A stretch of DNA of 64,000 nt from contig VXCM01001448.1 in the NCBI GenBank assembly GCA_014773175.1, positions 38,388 to 102,387 on the forward strand, written 5' to 3'. Positions 23,571 through 35,759 of the stretch are shown here, piece after piece; within the stretch, counting starts at the first letter, position 1, and the number at the start of each line of letters is the position of its first letter. The position numbers and the translations under genes were made by a program. The notes beneath the pieces were generated by a model. The model did not search any database, was not told where the DNA came from, and saw only the letters and a list, made by a program, of their open reading frames with translations. The stretch comes from Lucifuga dentata. Lineage: Eukaryota > Chordata > Actinopteri > Ophidiiformes > Bythitidae.

Positions 23571-25663
23571 CGTGTTATGGCGTAGTGTTGTTTGGCTGTA
23601 GGTCCCTCTTTAGCTTTGATGTAACAGAGAGACTTGCTAAACCACGGGAGGCACCACCTCATGAAAATATGAGCTCTGTTTGTGAACACAGGCTCCTGTG
23701 TGTGTGATAAAAAAGTGCGTGCATGTGTCTTACAAGCGCAGGTTACAAGCATCTGTTGTTTCGCTCTCAGATTTCCTAATGACCTTGTAGCCAGGGCAAG
23801 TAACTTGTACCCTTCATTACAAAACAACCTCGGAGTCAGCTGTGGCATTTGGTCTGTTTTGGATTAACAAACTCGGGCCATGTCCAGTAAGCAGATGATA
23901 AATTTGGCCTTTTTCTCACCCTAACACATGTTTTTTTTTTGATGACCAAGATGCATTTTTTTGGGACAAATTTGAGAATGCTTTATGCGGATAGAGAAAA
24001 TGGAGCTTTGTTTAAAACGCTAGCCTTACACAATAAATGGGTATAATGGATGGATGGATGGATTGATAATTGTCATATTAACTGGCATACAGCTGCATTG
24101 CTCTTTGCTAATAGCAGCTTTAAGTATTTTTTTCAGATGTTTTTCAGTTGTTTTGGGAAGAACAAGCTTACACAATGACTTGAAAAAAGGCAAACTGCAG
24201 ATTCAAAATGATTTGTCTTTGTGAGGTCACGGTGCAGTGACGAGTATTTCTGAAGGCCTGGTCATGCATCTTTGTTGATGTGGGTGTGATAATATTGAAA
24301 ACAGACTGTTGGCTGTTTTAACTTTTTCAGCCTCTGAATCAGCAGAATTTGTTTCCAAAATGATGTAATCTAGTGTGTGTGTGATGAAAGCTGTGTGTAA
24401 TGAAGTGAAAAAGTAAAATTTAGAACATCCCTTCTGTTCACACGACAGCACAGATGACAGAGATGCATTTGTAAAACGATGTCACGTTGTTAATGGTACG
24501 CCGTGAAAATGTCATCAATAACCTGGATGAAATGAAGACGAACACATTATCTGAAGTAATGGAGCTAAAAGTTACAATTAGCTTTGTCACCCAACAGGTG
24601 TCAACTGTCAAACCTGATCAACTTTATTCCATACAAACTTAAGATGCTATTTTTTTCATGTTTTACTATATCCACTATTCAGATGGATCTATTTATGATA
24701 TAATTATTTTAAAAAAATCATTACAGACTTCAACATCAACTTTAAGTGTTGTGCTGAGTCTCTGATGAAAAAGCTCCTGACGTGAAGCTAGTAAAGTCTA
24801 CAACCTATTATTATATTACTGGCCAGCATTGTACATGCGTGACTAAATGACATCATTTACATTACGGACCTGATCAACATCAAAGCAACACATTCTCCAT
24901 TTCAAGCTAATTAAAAACAGCACTGATTTGGGTGTGACGCACTTTAATTGAAATGAGGTCAGCAGTTTGCAAATCTCTTTGGTTTGTGAAGTTAACTGAA
25001 GTGAATCTAGATAGGGGCGGGTCATGCTGAGCAGGCCATTTCTATTAGTGTTCAGGTGACACAACCCACAGAAACACACACAGGGGGTGTGTGTGGGGGG
25101 GATACTGAGTTGATGTTGGATTGCTCATACTATGACTCTGCTATGAGCTAACAGTTGATGAGTTGATCAGACCTTTGTGTTGGCTGGAACTGATTTGCTA
25201 ATGATGATTTTTAACACTTGATCGCACACAAGCTGACGCCAACACACACACACACGCACACACCTCTCTGGCTTTAACCATGTGTTTGGCTTACTGAATG
25301 TCTGTTGAGTGTATGTGTGTATTTCTGTGTGTGTGTTAGGTGCTGTGTTATGCTGTTTATTGACCATTTATCAGTCTTTTGACAGCCAGCCTGTTTAACA
25401 CAGCTTTCCAACTAAAACACCCAGATAAAAAACAGCCCAGTTGTTCCTGTGGGAAATAAAAAAGAAAATAAAACTGTATGTATGTGTGTGTGTGTGTGTG
25501 TGCATGCATGCATGTCTGTCTAGCTGTCTGTCTGTCGATGGGTCAACTGACATCAGTAGTTAGCGGAGAGATGATGAGGATGACAGGTACCAATGTGTGC
25601 ATATGTGTGTGTGTGTGTGTGTGTGTGTGCGTCCATGTCCAATGCCCTACCCTGATCTGACCN

Positions 25664-25694
<31 letters not shown>

Positions 25695-26679
25695 CCATGT
25701 CCAATGCCCTACCCTGATCTGACCACTCCACTCTAACAGGTTTACATAAAGGGTCGATGGATGCTAAAGGTCACTCAACCAAAAAAGAGCAAAGACCCCA
25801 ACACACACGAACGCACGCACGTGCACGCACGCACACAAACATAAAATCAATACTCTTAAGAGTATGTGTGTACATGCATGTATGCGCATGCCTGCTGCTG
25901 GTCGTGTGGAACTGTGCAAATAATTAGTCTGTAAAGAATATCAACTTTACGCATTAAAAATAATTTGCAATGAGTTATTTCTCTGTCTTCAATTATATAA
26001 ATATGATGAAAATATGCTATAAATTTGTTAAAGCAATCCACCATCATTAGACATTTCATACCAACTGTTATCCCGCAACTATACATGCAGTCATATTATT
26101 CTTACATGGCGTGGGCAAAAATGATATGGAGGAGGCTTGCTGCTTTTCACCCAATCACGGCTGATTTACCGGGAGAAGGCGTCTGCAGACACAGAGCCGA
26201 TCAGAATGTACAAGTAGGTCAGCCGTTATGTACAAAGTGGATCGGTTCCGCAGCGGATCAATGCGAACACACCCACCCACATACCTGCCTGTGCTCAGCC
26301 ATCAAACACCAACAACCACTTGTCAAGGCTTTCACCTTAAAACAATGGGCATGCCATCCGAGCGTAAAACACAGCCCACTTAACGCAAGCACGCACTTGA
26401 TGCGTGTGCACATTCACATCCCTTAACCTCTCACTACTTTCTGCACACTAATGTATTTCCTGTGATACTGGTTCGTAATGATACACTGATGTAAGCAGGA
26501 ACGTGAACCTGCATCTCACATGATGCCTTAAATGCAGCGGTAATATAAAATCAAACGCTGATTCAACATCTTTGCGCATTGGAGACTTTTACAGACTGAC
26601 TATAACTCCAACAATTTCCACGTCAAAAACCATTTATTTAGTCTAAAATATCGTTTTACGGATAAATCTGAGCTCGTGT

Positions 26680-27450
26680 CAGTCCGTCAGGAAACGTGAA
26701 CCATGCAGCTACTACAAATTTATCAATGAGACGTGCAGCTGCTTTTTACGCACAGGCGTGTGTAAGTTCATAGAACACGCTGTCCACACAAAGTGCACGT
26801 CTCGCGTTATTATTCCTAATAAAAAGACATGTCACCGCTGTGTCCGTTAGTTTTGCACCAAACATGCCCACTCACACGCAGGATCTGGCCTCATCATTAC
26901 CTTGACAGAAAGTGCATTGTCCTCCCTGCGCGCTGCGGAGCCGCGAGATGCAGCATTTTCCCGTTCAGCACGCGCCCGCTCATTCTACAACCGTGCAGGA
27001 TTCACGCCGCTTTGTTCCCGCGTGGCATAGCCCACTACAGAGCACTATAGCGCAGAGAATCCAGTAGGTGCTTTCCGCCGCCTGTACGAGTCAGCAGCAT
27101 TAACTGACTGACCCACTCCCGCAGTGCCTTTAGTCTGACACACACATGCGCACACACACAAACACACACGCACACACTCAGAGGGAGGGAGGGGAGCGAT
27201 GAGCGAGGGAGGGAGGCAAGGATAGAAAGGCAACACCCCCAAATTCCTCCTCCTCTGCTCCCAGATTCAACTGATCGCGNAGGATAGAAAGGCAACACCC
27301 CCAAATTCCTCCTCCTCTGCTCCCAGATTCAACTGATCGCGACCAGCTGTGCCTCTCCAAAAGCGCACAGAGGCTTTAACGCACAGCCGCAGGATAACAC
27401 GCAGTCATCACATTCTCAAAGCGACGTGTCAAAGACATTTTCACACCCTT
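26680..27450 (-). promoter_or_regulatory. CpG-rich island, probable internal nav1 promoter
   Basis: CpG dinucleotides are frequent here (for example the gcgcgctgcggagccgcgag stretch near 26928-26947, and 27360-27410) against a CpG-poor background. The candidate first exon lies at its downstream edge. No clear TATA box was recognised, in keeping with CpG-type promoters. The island contains one assembly duplication (27219-27279 copied at 27281-27341 around N 27280), so its apparent length is inflated by about 62 bases. Confidence 0.55.
26901..26917 (-). CDS. nav1: Candidate alternative first coding segment of nav1 (MHFLS...), short isoform
   Basis: In the CpG-rich island the minus strand reads acaATGCACTTTCTGTCAAG|gtaatg. 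This has an A at -3, five codons M-H-F-L-S, and a good donor leaving phase 2. Joined to the exon at 12727 (which begins with C and then TGG GAC GAG) it gives MHFLSSWDESSSISSGLSD in frame. The short product would lack residues 1-423 and keep the SGIP motif, the coiled coil and, presumably, the AAA+ domain (767 codons in this window). The transcription start, and therefore the exon's upstream boundary, is not determinable. This is inference from phase, donor, start context and CpG content. Confidence 0.62.
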
Positions 27451-27776
27451 AAATCTCCAATTAACACACAACGCACAGCCCACTGACCCCACTCACTCAA
27501 CCCCTTTGATACCAAGTCAATCCCACAAAAGCATTCTTTTTCCATTTCGGCTCGTACTAACCTCAGAAAAAAGGGATATCACGAAATCTTTCAACACACT
27601 GTGGACCATATTATTAATTCTGAATATTTTCAGAAGCCTGTAACATTTATGTTCCTGTTTTGCGATCGCCTCAATGATTGAAACAAATCACTTCATTAAT
27701 AGTTTCTAAAACGCATCAATTAATTAATTGATTATACTGATTAAAAGTCTATGCTCCATACTGCATAATGACACTT

Positions 27777-28382
27777 TTAAAGGACCATACCGCCCATTTC
27801 ACATGTTTGAGTCTAATATACTGTATTCAATTTTCATACATGTAATGTTACTGACAATCATTTCCCAAAGCATACTACTGGAACGGTGAATTAAAATACA
27901 TTTTTTTCCTACCTTCCAGACTGCCACTGGTTTCAGTTCATTCTGGTATGCTATTAAAATCAACTTATTAATACCTGAAACGTTCTTGGGATAAGTAATC
28001 CATCATTGCAAACAAGACGTGCATTCGTGTTTTTTTCAAAGTTAGACCTACATAATTTTAGCTTTAAGCGCAATAAAAAGCACAGAGTGATCTGATCTTC
28101 ACCAGGGAATATAGTCCCAAAAGAAGACCTGTGTTTATTGAAAAATTTAAATGACCGTGACTTCATAAAGCTGCGTAACTATTAGCAGGCGAAACACTGA
28201 TTTTTTTTTAAGGTGGGTGTATCGCTTGAATATGTGATTTTGAAAGATTAATAGATTTTGCAAAATAGCAGGAAAGCTGAAATATGGTTTTATCCTTGGG
28301 AACTGATTGTCAGTAACGTAACATGTATGAAAATTTAATATATTAGGCTCAAACATGCAAAATGGATGGTATGGTCCTTTAA
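27777..28382 (+). mobile_element. TTAA-flanked MITE, copy 1 (complete)
   Basis: The element starts TTAA-AGGACCATACC and ends GGTATGGTCCT-TTAA. The inverted termini continue inward (catgtttgagtctaatata against the complement of tattaggctcaaacatg). Length is about 598 bp without the TTAA. The interior holds a near-palindrome gggaatatagtccc and no transposase. TTAA targets are known for piggyBac and Kolobok elements; I cannot choose between them. It lies in the large nav1 intron. Confidence 0.85.
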
Positions 28383-28831
28383 ATTCAAACAATAACATGC
28401 TTTAATTTAGAAGTTGATGAGGAAAAGTTAATATCCAATAACAACCCCATGTCTTCAGAGGAAATGCTGGATAACAAGCAGGCAGAGAGGCATAAATAAG
28501 CCTCAATGAGGACGCTTTAACTAAATGGCTCTAGTGTTTCTATTGTAACAGAGTGTGTATTCGCTATTGGAGACTGGCTGTGAAATAGAGTGGGTATCAA
28601 GNCCCCCCCATTTCTGGTTTTTGAAACATCCAGTGGTGTTTAGACACTGAACGGACCCCAGTGAATAGCTCTGTCTGTCTGCTGTATCTGTTCAATAAAT
28701 GAGGGGGGGGGCAGAAATAAATGTTGTTGTTTTTTTCAGCTTTTCAGTATAGAGGGACAACAAATGGTGTGAAGGACTGTGAAAGAGAGAGGAAAAGAGA
28801 TAAGGACAGACTGGAGTACACACACAGACAG

Positions 28832-28849
28832 AGAGAGAGAGGGAAAGAG

Positions 28850-28896
<47 letters not shown>
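28832..28896. repeat. (GA)n microsatellite
   Basis: Long GA run with a few interruptions near the start. Confidence 0.93.
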
Positions 28897-29012
28897 AAGA
28901 TCATTAACACACTCTTAAGTGCAGAGGGAACAAAGACAGGATTCTTCAGGCTACTGCTCTCCCGTACCATGCAGAGCCAGGTGGGTACACACTATTTGTG
29001 TGGTTGTGTGGT

Positions 29013-29013
29013 N

Positions 29014-29046
<33 letters not shown>
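29013..29046. repeat. (GT)n microsatellite next to N 29013
   Basis: GT run directly following a single-N gap, so its true length is unknown. Confidence 0.9.
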
Positions 29047-29048
<2 letters not shown>

Positions 29049-30113
29049 GGGGGGGTGGGGGTGTCTGACTGGCACACTGGCATGCTGAACTGCAGGTGTT
29101 TAGAGCCTTTGCCATCATTGTTGCCTAGCATTGCTAATAAAGAGAAAGTTTCTATGAACACACACATGCACACACACTCCTACACAAACACATATTTTCA
29201 GTCCTCCTTAAGTCAGTGTGAACCATTGCTTTTATTTATGTCAACTCTCATCTAAGTTGCTGGAAAGGGAAGCTGGACAGCAGTCTCTGCATTTGGCCAG
29301 CTTCGCTTTGACCACTGACTCATGTCACATGCCCCCGCCCCACCCCTCTCCCTCTCTATTTGCTCCTTTTCATCAGAGTATCTCTTTTTTTCACTGTAGC
29401 CCTCTTTTTTTTCAGCCCACAGTGCTTGTTTTCCAATGTCTCCTATGTGTGTGTGTGTGTGGTATTATTGCAGTTGACTAGTATAATTAGGTGGTGATGT
29501 AACTGTGTAATGACAGTATACAGGCAGGGTCATCCTGTGACCCTGGGAACCTGGCACTCCTCCACTGATGAAAGAGAGAGGCAACCTGGGAAAACTCATC
29601 CCTCTTATCAGGCCAGGAACACACACAGACACACACACACATAGTGACTAGCAACACATGCTAGTCCACGAATGTAAACAAACATAAAACACACACCCAC
29701 ACATGTACACGCATAACTGGAATTCTGTTCTTCATTATCACACAGTTTTTCTCTGTTACTTTATCAATCTCTCTTGTTCTCCTGTTTTACTTGTAACTTG
29801 GCATCTCTTTCCTTTATATTTTCTCAATCACACTACATCAGTTTACCTCCCTCATTTCCCACACATACACACCACACACACACAAACACAAGAGAACAAT
29901 CTAGCAGTTTGTAATAGTATTATTTTTAATGTCTTCCAAAATGAGATGGCCACCATTTGAAAACGACACCAAATCTTACACCCTGATTGCTGCCAAGAAT
30001 GTTTCCTTTAAATTTAATTTTAAATCCTCTGCTGGAATAAACCCCTTCAAATATTTAAATTATGTCAACATAATTTGTATGTTTTAGGGATTTATGAGAG
30101 TGAGTTTATGAGA

Positions 30114-30870
30114 TACTGTATATACTTGAGTATAAGCTGAGTTTTTAAATTTTTTTTATTTTTTATTTTTTTTTACCAAATTTCACAATGTAAATTGGGG
30201 GGTCGACTTATACACATGAAATTCAAATTTAATCCCAGAGAAGGAAATTTCCAGGGGTGGAAATACTACCTATTACCACTACCCATGGAAAATAGTTTAA
30301 ATCATACCTTAGAATGAGATATTTCCTGACTAAACATCTTATCCAAAACATTTTGCGGCAGCCAGTAGGCACTGTTGTAACTGGTCAAAGACAAAAGAAT
30401 GGGCCAATCAGAGATAACTTTATAAAAATGTTGTTTCATATAACGGTATGGTAACGTTATTTGGTAGTCTCGTTCAACATGTTTTGTGCTTTATTAGCAA
30501 GAAGATAAGATACAACACACAATGGAAACTACACAGACTCAGAAGAGGAAAAGAGCATCATATGAGGCTGGTTTCAAGATACAAACTGTTTGGCGACGAT
30601 TCAGACGAGGAAGAGGAGTCTGGAAAAGTTAATGTCAGTTGCTGAAATAAATACATTTACCGGTACCGGTACGTGGATTATTTTCAGAAAATCACAGGAA
30701 TACTATGACAATACCCAGAAAAACAGGTAATTTGCTAAACAAATAAATTGATGTAACAACACAATGAGGGTTGGTTTATATACAGGTTTCTTTAAAAATC
30801 TAAATTTGCAGGTCAAAATCAGGGGGTTGGCTTATATACGAGATCAGCTTATACTTGAGTATATACGGTA
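30114..30870 (+). mobile_element. Non-autonomous pogo-like (Tc1/mariner group) element, TA-flanked
   Basis: Terminal inverted repeats are ctgtatatacttgagtataa at the left and the complement of ttatacttgagtatatacgg at the right, each next to TA. The 757-bp element contains a short frame at 30522-30632 starting METTQTQKRKRASYEAGFKI. The KRKRASYxAGFK signature is typical of the N terminus of pogo-type transposases. The frame then stops after 36 codons. An overlapping frame reads GDDSDEEEESGKV, like the acidic transposase C terminus, suggesting that the middle was deleted. Confidence 0.65.
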
Positions 30871-31643
30871 TATAAAATGTGTGTTATTATATTAAATGTC
30901 CTTGAGTGAGAATAGCAGTGAGAATGTGCATTTACTAAAACAAAAAAAAAATCAAAAAATGTTTTGTGATTTACACTGCTCCACTTAATATCTGCTCAAA
31001 CAACAAAGTTAGATCCAGTTCTGCTTTGGCACTCTTTACATCCACAGATAGGAAATCCAAAGCAACATGCTGATGGTTTAACATCAAAGTGTGTGTCCCA
31101 GGCTGGGAAGGTGCTCATGTGGGTAATTTGGGGGCCCTCTGTGGCCAGACCACCAAAACCATCTCATTAGGCTCTTGCTTGCACAGGATGCTGTTCTCAA
31201 GGTCTATTCTGCTACGGACAATACGAAGTGGAACTTTTGAGAATCGGCTTGACTTCAAAGATGTTTTCCCTTTCAAGAGACACCAAAGAAAGGCCAACAA
31301 AAAACAGCCCATATACTGATGAGTTAAAATATAACTAATTAGGTTTTTACGGTCACTTCAGTCTTCAGTCAGTTTCTCCTGGGAAAATAATTAGGATGTT
31401 TTCCTCTGTTGGGAGCATTGGTGCATACAGGGAAGGATGAGATTAAGACATGGCATAATGAGAAGGACAGGAAGGGAGAATGATGGCGGGAGGGCCGAAA
31501 GAAAAGTGTGTGACTAATGTCGAAACAGCTCCAGAGAATAACACCACGGGAGTCAATGGGAGGAGGGAAGTATGGTTAATTCTTATGCGCATTACAATTC
31601 CCCTGTCACACCCCACTGTTAACCTTCCAATTCTTGTGTGGAT

Positions 31644-31684
<41 letters not shown>

Positions 31685-31826
31685 CCTACATTTAAGGAGT
31701 TTTCCCTCCACAGCTCCCAAAAAAACTCCAAAGCTTGTCCTTAACCAGGCATTTTCATTAACCCCCTATAGAGGGACTAAGCGTATACTTTAAAGGCTGT
31801 ATAGATGAGTGGAAGGGTATGATTGA

Positions 31827-32294
31827 GTGTGTGTGTGTGTGTGTGTGTGTGTCAGGGGTGGGGGTCTTGGTGGGAACCAGCCTTCAGGAGAATGTACCTG
31901 ATCACTTCCTAAAACTCTTGTAATGACAGAGACTTCACATTGACAAAGAGTCACGTCTGACCACATAAATTACAACTGAACTCCAACTGCACTTAAAGGA
32001 CCATGCCGGTGGATTTGCATGTTTGAGGCCAATATATATATTGGCCTCAAACATGAATAGATGTTTGAGGCCAATATATATATTGGCCTCAAACATGCAA
32101 ATCCACCGGCATGGTCCTTTAAGTGCAGTTGGAGTTCAGTTGTAATTTATGTGGGTCAGGTGTGACTCTTTCTTTGTCAATGTGAAGTCCCTGTCATTAC
32201 AAGAGTTTTAGGAAGTGATCAGGTACATTCTCCTGAAGGCTGGTTCCCACAATGGAAGAAGTCCCACCCCCCGAGACACACACACACACACACA
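31827..32294. repeat. Large inverted duplication (foldback), arms about 230 bp
   Basis: Reading outward from the 6-base spacer gaatag at 32055-32060, the two sides are reverse complements with a few small indels. The matched parts include catgtttgaggccaatata, the MITE end, gtgcagttggagttcagttg, ttacaagagttttaggaag and ggctggttcccac, and finally a (GT)n tract left and (CA)n tract right. The inner part is itself palindromic (ggccaatatatatattggcc, present twice). It covers the left end of MITE copy 3 plus about 165 bp of its flank. Confidence 0.88.
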
Positions 32295-32852
32295 AATAGG
32301 ACAATATATGCAACCTACATACATGTTACATTACTGACAACCATTTGCCAAAAAAAGTACAACTGGAACAGTAAATATTAGAATTCTTTTTCCTACCTTC
32401 CTGACTGCCATTGGTTTCAGTTCATTCCAGTACGCTACAAAAATCAACTTATGAAGACTTGAAACGTGCTTGAGACAAGTAATCCATCACAGCAAACACA
32501 ACATCTATTCAATTTTTTGTCAAAGTGATTTTTATTGAACTGGTCCAACATGGAGCTGCAAGGAAGAAAATGCATGTTTCTGCCAGGGAATATAGTCCCA
32601 GGAGAGGACGGCTTTTATAGAGAAAATAAAAAGGACCATTCCTTCTACATTTGGAAGCAGGCAAAACATTGATGTTTAAGGTGGGTGTATCACCTTGATG
32701 TTTGATTTTGAAAGATTAGGAGATTTGGGAAAATAACAAGAAAACTAAAATATGGTTTTATATTTTGGAAAATGGTTGTCGGTAAAGTTAACGTGGATGC
32801 GGGTTGTATCTATTGGGCTTAAACATGCACAATCATTGGCATGGATATTTAA
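31993..32852 (+). mobile_element. Same MITE family, copy 3, interrupted by an inverted duplication
   Basis: The left end ttaaaggaccatgccgg is at 31993. The interior resumes near 32302 (acatgttacattactgacaa, then gggaatatagtcccagg and aaggtgggtgtatcacc) and the right end decays at ggcatggatatttaa. Between them sits the foldback structure described separately. Same orientation as copy 1. Confidence 0.75.
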
Positions 32853-33319
32853 TTTAATATGTTATTATTTAAGTTTTTTTTTTTTTATTATGAAGAAATG
32901 TAACCGTGAATCAGAAGCCTTTCTACAAAGTCTGAAAGCTAAGTTTTGTTGACTGAATCATGTTGGCCTTCATGGTTTATATCTATCCATGTTTGTCTAG
33001 TATCATGTTCATTTTCCCTTTTCATCTCTTCTGTAGGTCGGCTGTGATTATATCATAAGAAAAGAAAATAAAGACAATTCATCAGCAGGAAGAACAGGAT
33101 CCGTCTCTTTCCTTAAAGGAAATGGGAGGGAAATTGGTCAGTGGGCAAAAGCCATGACACTTTGACCTCTGTAAGTTAAGAGGCTGAGATCACTCACACA
33201 CGCACGCATACACACACACACTCATACACACCATTTGTTTCCCCTTGCACGCTCATATTGTTGACATGGTAACGTATCCCTCTGAACTATGTGGGGGTCC
33301 TTGGCAAGCGTGAATCAGG

Positions 33320-33322
<3 letters not shown>

Positions 33323-33376
<54 letters not shown>

Positions 33377-33390
33377 NCACACACACACAC
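33323..33390. repeat. (CA)n microsatellite containing N 33377
   Basis: More than 50 bases of CA repeat interrupted by a single N. True length is unknown. Confidence 0.93.
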
Positions 33391-34893
33391 CATGGATACT
33401 ACACTAACCCTACCCATGCCCCCTTATCCTTGAAGATTGCTGACCAAGTCTCACTGAGTTTTCGTTCTTTTCCAACCCTGCCATAAGAGGAAGCCAGGGA
33501 TTAGCAGGGATTATGCCGTAGTGTCTCCACAGAGATCTAGTAGGACTCAGCAGGGGGGGGGGNTAGGCAACAGCAGCCATGACAATGATTTTGGGGTTTG
33601 GTTGGAAGGTGGGAGAGAGGAAGTTAAATGGCATGGTACTTTAGAAAGACAGAATATAAGTAATACTGGAAATGGTAGGTGATGCATGTTGTAGAAGACT
33701 GTGAGGAAACTGAGAAATCACTGGCAATTTTTTTTTTTTTTAGCATAGTCCAATTTCGTATTTTGTAATGTATAAACATTCATTTTCTGATAATCATACA
33801 CTTTATCAAACTTTTCTTTCCTTCTAAAGTGAACTGTGGGAAAATCTATCGCAGGGATATAAGTGTAGTTTGTAGTTCCCATTTCCAGTCCAGAACATGT
33901 GTTTGTTGCTCAACGTCAGTATGTTTCACAATAAGAAAATGGGCTCAAATTCAAACTCAGTATATCAACGGAGACCAACAGGATAGGAGTCATGTATTGC
34001 TCAAACAAATGACTGCAGTCATTCAGAGAGATGTTTACACCAGGGTATGTGTGTAATTGTGCATACAGGTGTCAGCCTATGTGTGAATGTGAAGATAGTT
34101 GAAGGGAAAGACAAAAAAACGAGAGAGTGAAGAACAGAAGTACAGCAAATATTTTCTTAAGCAACAGTGAAAATCACCGGAGATTAATTGTTATTTCCGA
34201 GAAAGCCCCTGCCATCGTTTGTGTTTTTGTTTGTTGGTTTGTTCAAGTAAAATGCATAATGTAATGAGAGTACACGAAGAAAGTCATAATGAAACCGTGT
34301 GGCTTCTACAATAGATTACATTAACAAAGAATAAAAAAGGGACACTGTTCTGTGGGAGGTGTCAAGGGGTTTCTAGGGCTGCAAATCCTACTGATGCTCC
34401 ATATGTTACTGTCAAATCTTTTAATGTGTCTGCGTATTTGAGTGTGCGTGTGTGTGCGTGTGTGTGTGTGTGTGTGCCACTTTAACAGACAAACAAATTA
34501 ATGTCATTATTGTTTGTCNGTGTGCGTGTGTGTGTGTGTGTGTGCCACTTTAACAGACAAACAAATTAATGTCATTATTGTTTGTCAGCAGAATCCCGCT
34601 GTTACATCTGGGGTTTGTTACATCATCATCATCCAGGAAAGTCGCCAGGAGACGTTAAACTGCAACTTTAGCTACTTGTTATATACTGAATGTACACAAT
34701 AAATGTATTATACATACAGTATACAGTATATACATACAGTATACAGTACAGTACAATAATATAAGAGTGCTCTAGGAATTAATGGTATGCCTTCATGCTT
34801 TGTCAACCCTGAAAGTGAAATAGAAAAAGCCCCGGTAACACAATAACTACAGTATGAGATGACAATCTTAGCTCAGATAAGTTAAGAGATGTG

Positions 34894-34928
<35 letters not shown>

Positions 34929-35529
34929 TGTGTGAGTATGTGTGTCTTCTATGGATGCTCTCTCTTGGGTTTGGCACACAAGTGGTGGAACAAAAAATAG
35001 TTCACGCCACAACTCCATCAAGTTCCTTCTAATGACAGGAAAAGTAATTGATTAAGTAATTGATCACTGAGCAGACAGAAGCAAAGGAGCACCGCACAGA
35101 GACAGAGAGGATCAGAGACGAGCGGGGAGGAGATGACAAGAACAACACACACCTCATCACTCCTCTGAGCAGTCTGTCTGCCTCTCATCAACTTTTCATG
35201 TGATCAGGCTCTTTATGACACACAAGAGGAGACAGAAAGAGAAAAGGGGAAGAAAGGGGAGAGAGCTGGCCTTTTTTTTTTTTTTTTTTTTGGGAGGGGG
35301 TCTGTAACTGGACCAAGGTATGAGTCATAGCATAAAGATCTGGCTCTTAGCAAAAGGGAAACCCCTGGGTGTGTGCACTGAGGTCACATCAGGGGGAGGT
35401 TGTGTGTGGGTATGTGAGNAAAAAAAAAAAGAGGGTGGGGGTGGGATGCTATCACCTGTAATGTAATGTATCCAATCCAGATGTAGGGAGGGGAATATAT
35501 ATTAATCACATGTGACAGGCAGCATTATG

Positions 35530-35534
<5 letters not shown>

Positions 35535-35580
<46 letters not shown>
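35535..35580. repeat. (GT)n microsatellite
   Basis: About 46 bases of perfect GT repeat. Confidence 0.96.
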
Positions 35581-35584
<4 letters not shown>

Positions 35585-35727
35585 AAACTTTAATTTTTGG
35601 CCACTAGGAGGGGTCAGAGCACAGCATGACTAAGCTTGACCCTAAACAAGTAACATTGCTGTCTAGATCCACAACACACACGCACCAACACACGCATACA
35701 AACAAACACACAGACACACACACACAG

Positions 35728-35759
35728 TCGCTGTAGATCGTGTGTACGATCTACAGGGA
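35728..35759. repeat. Short perfect hairpin
   Basis: ctgtagatcgt-gtgt-acgatctacag is an 11-bp perfect stem with a 4-base loop, extendable by three outer pairs (gtc/gac) past one mismatch. It sits directly after a CA-rich tract in the nav1 intron. Function is unknown; a simple replication-slippage origin is possible. Confidence 0.6.

Larger units (their letters stand above)
13111..26679. other. Large nav1 intron, proximal part
   Basis: Contains the dispersed repeat at 15735, poly-A/T gap zones (16283-16310, 17080-17104), the CT repeat at 23526 and many short CA tracts. A gap duplication lies at about 25604-25723 and a GC-richer segment at 21660-22100. No convincing independent gene on either strand. 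Confidence 0.55.
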
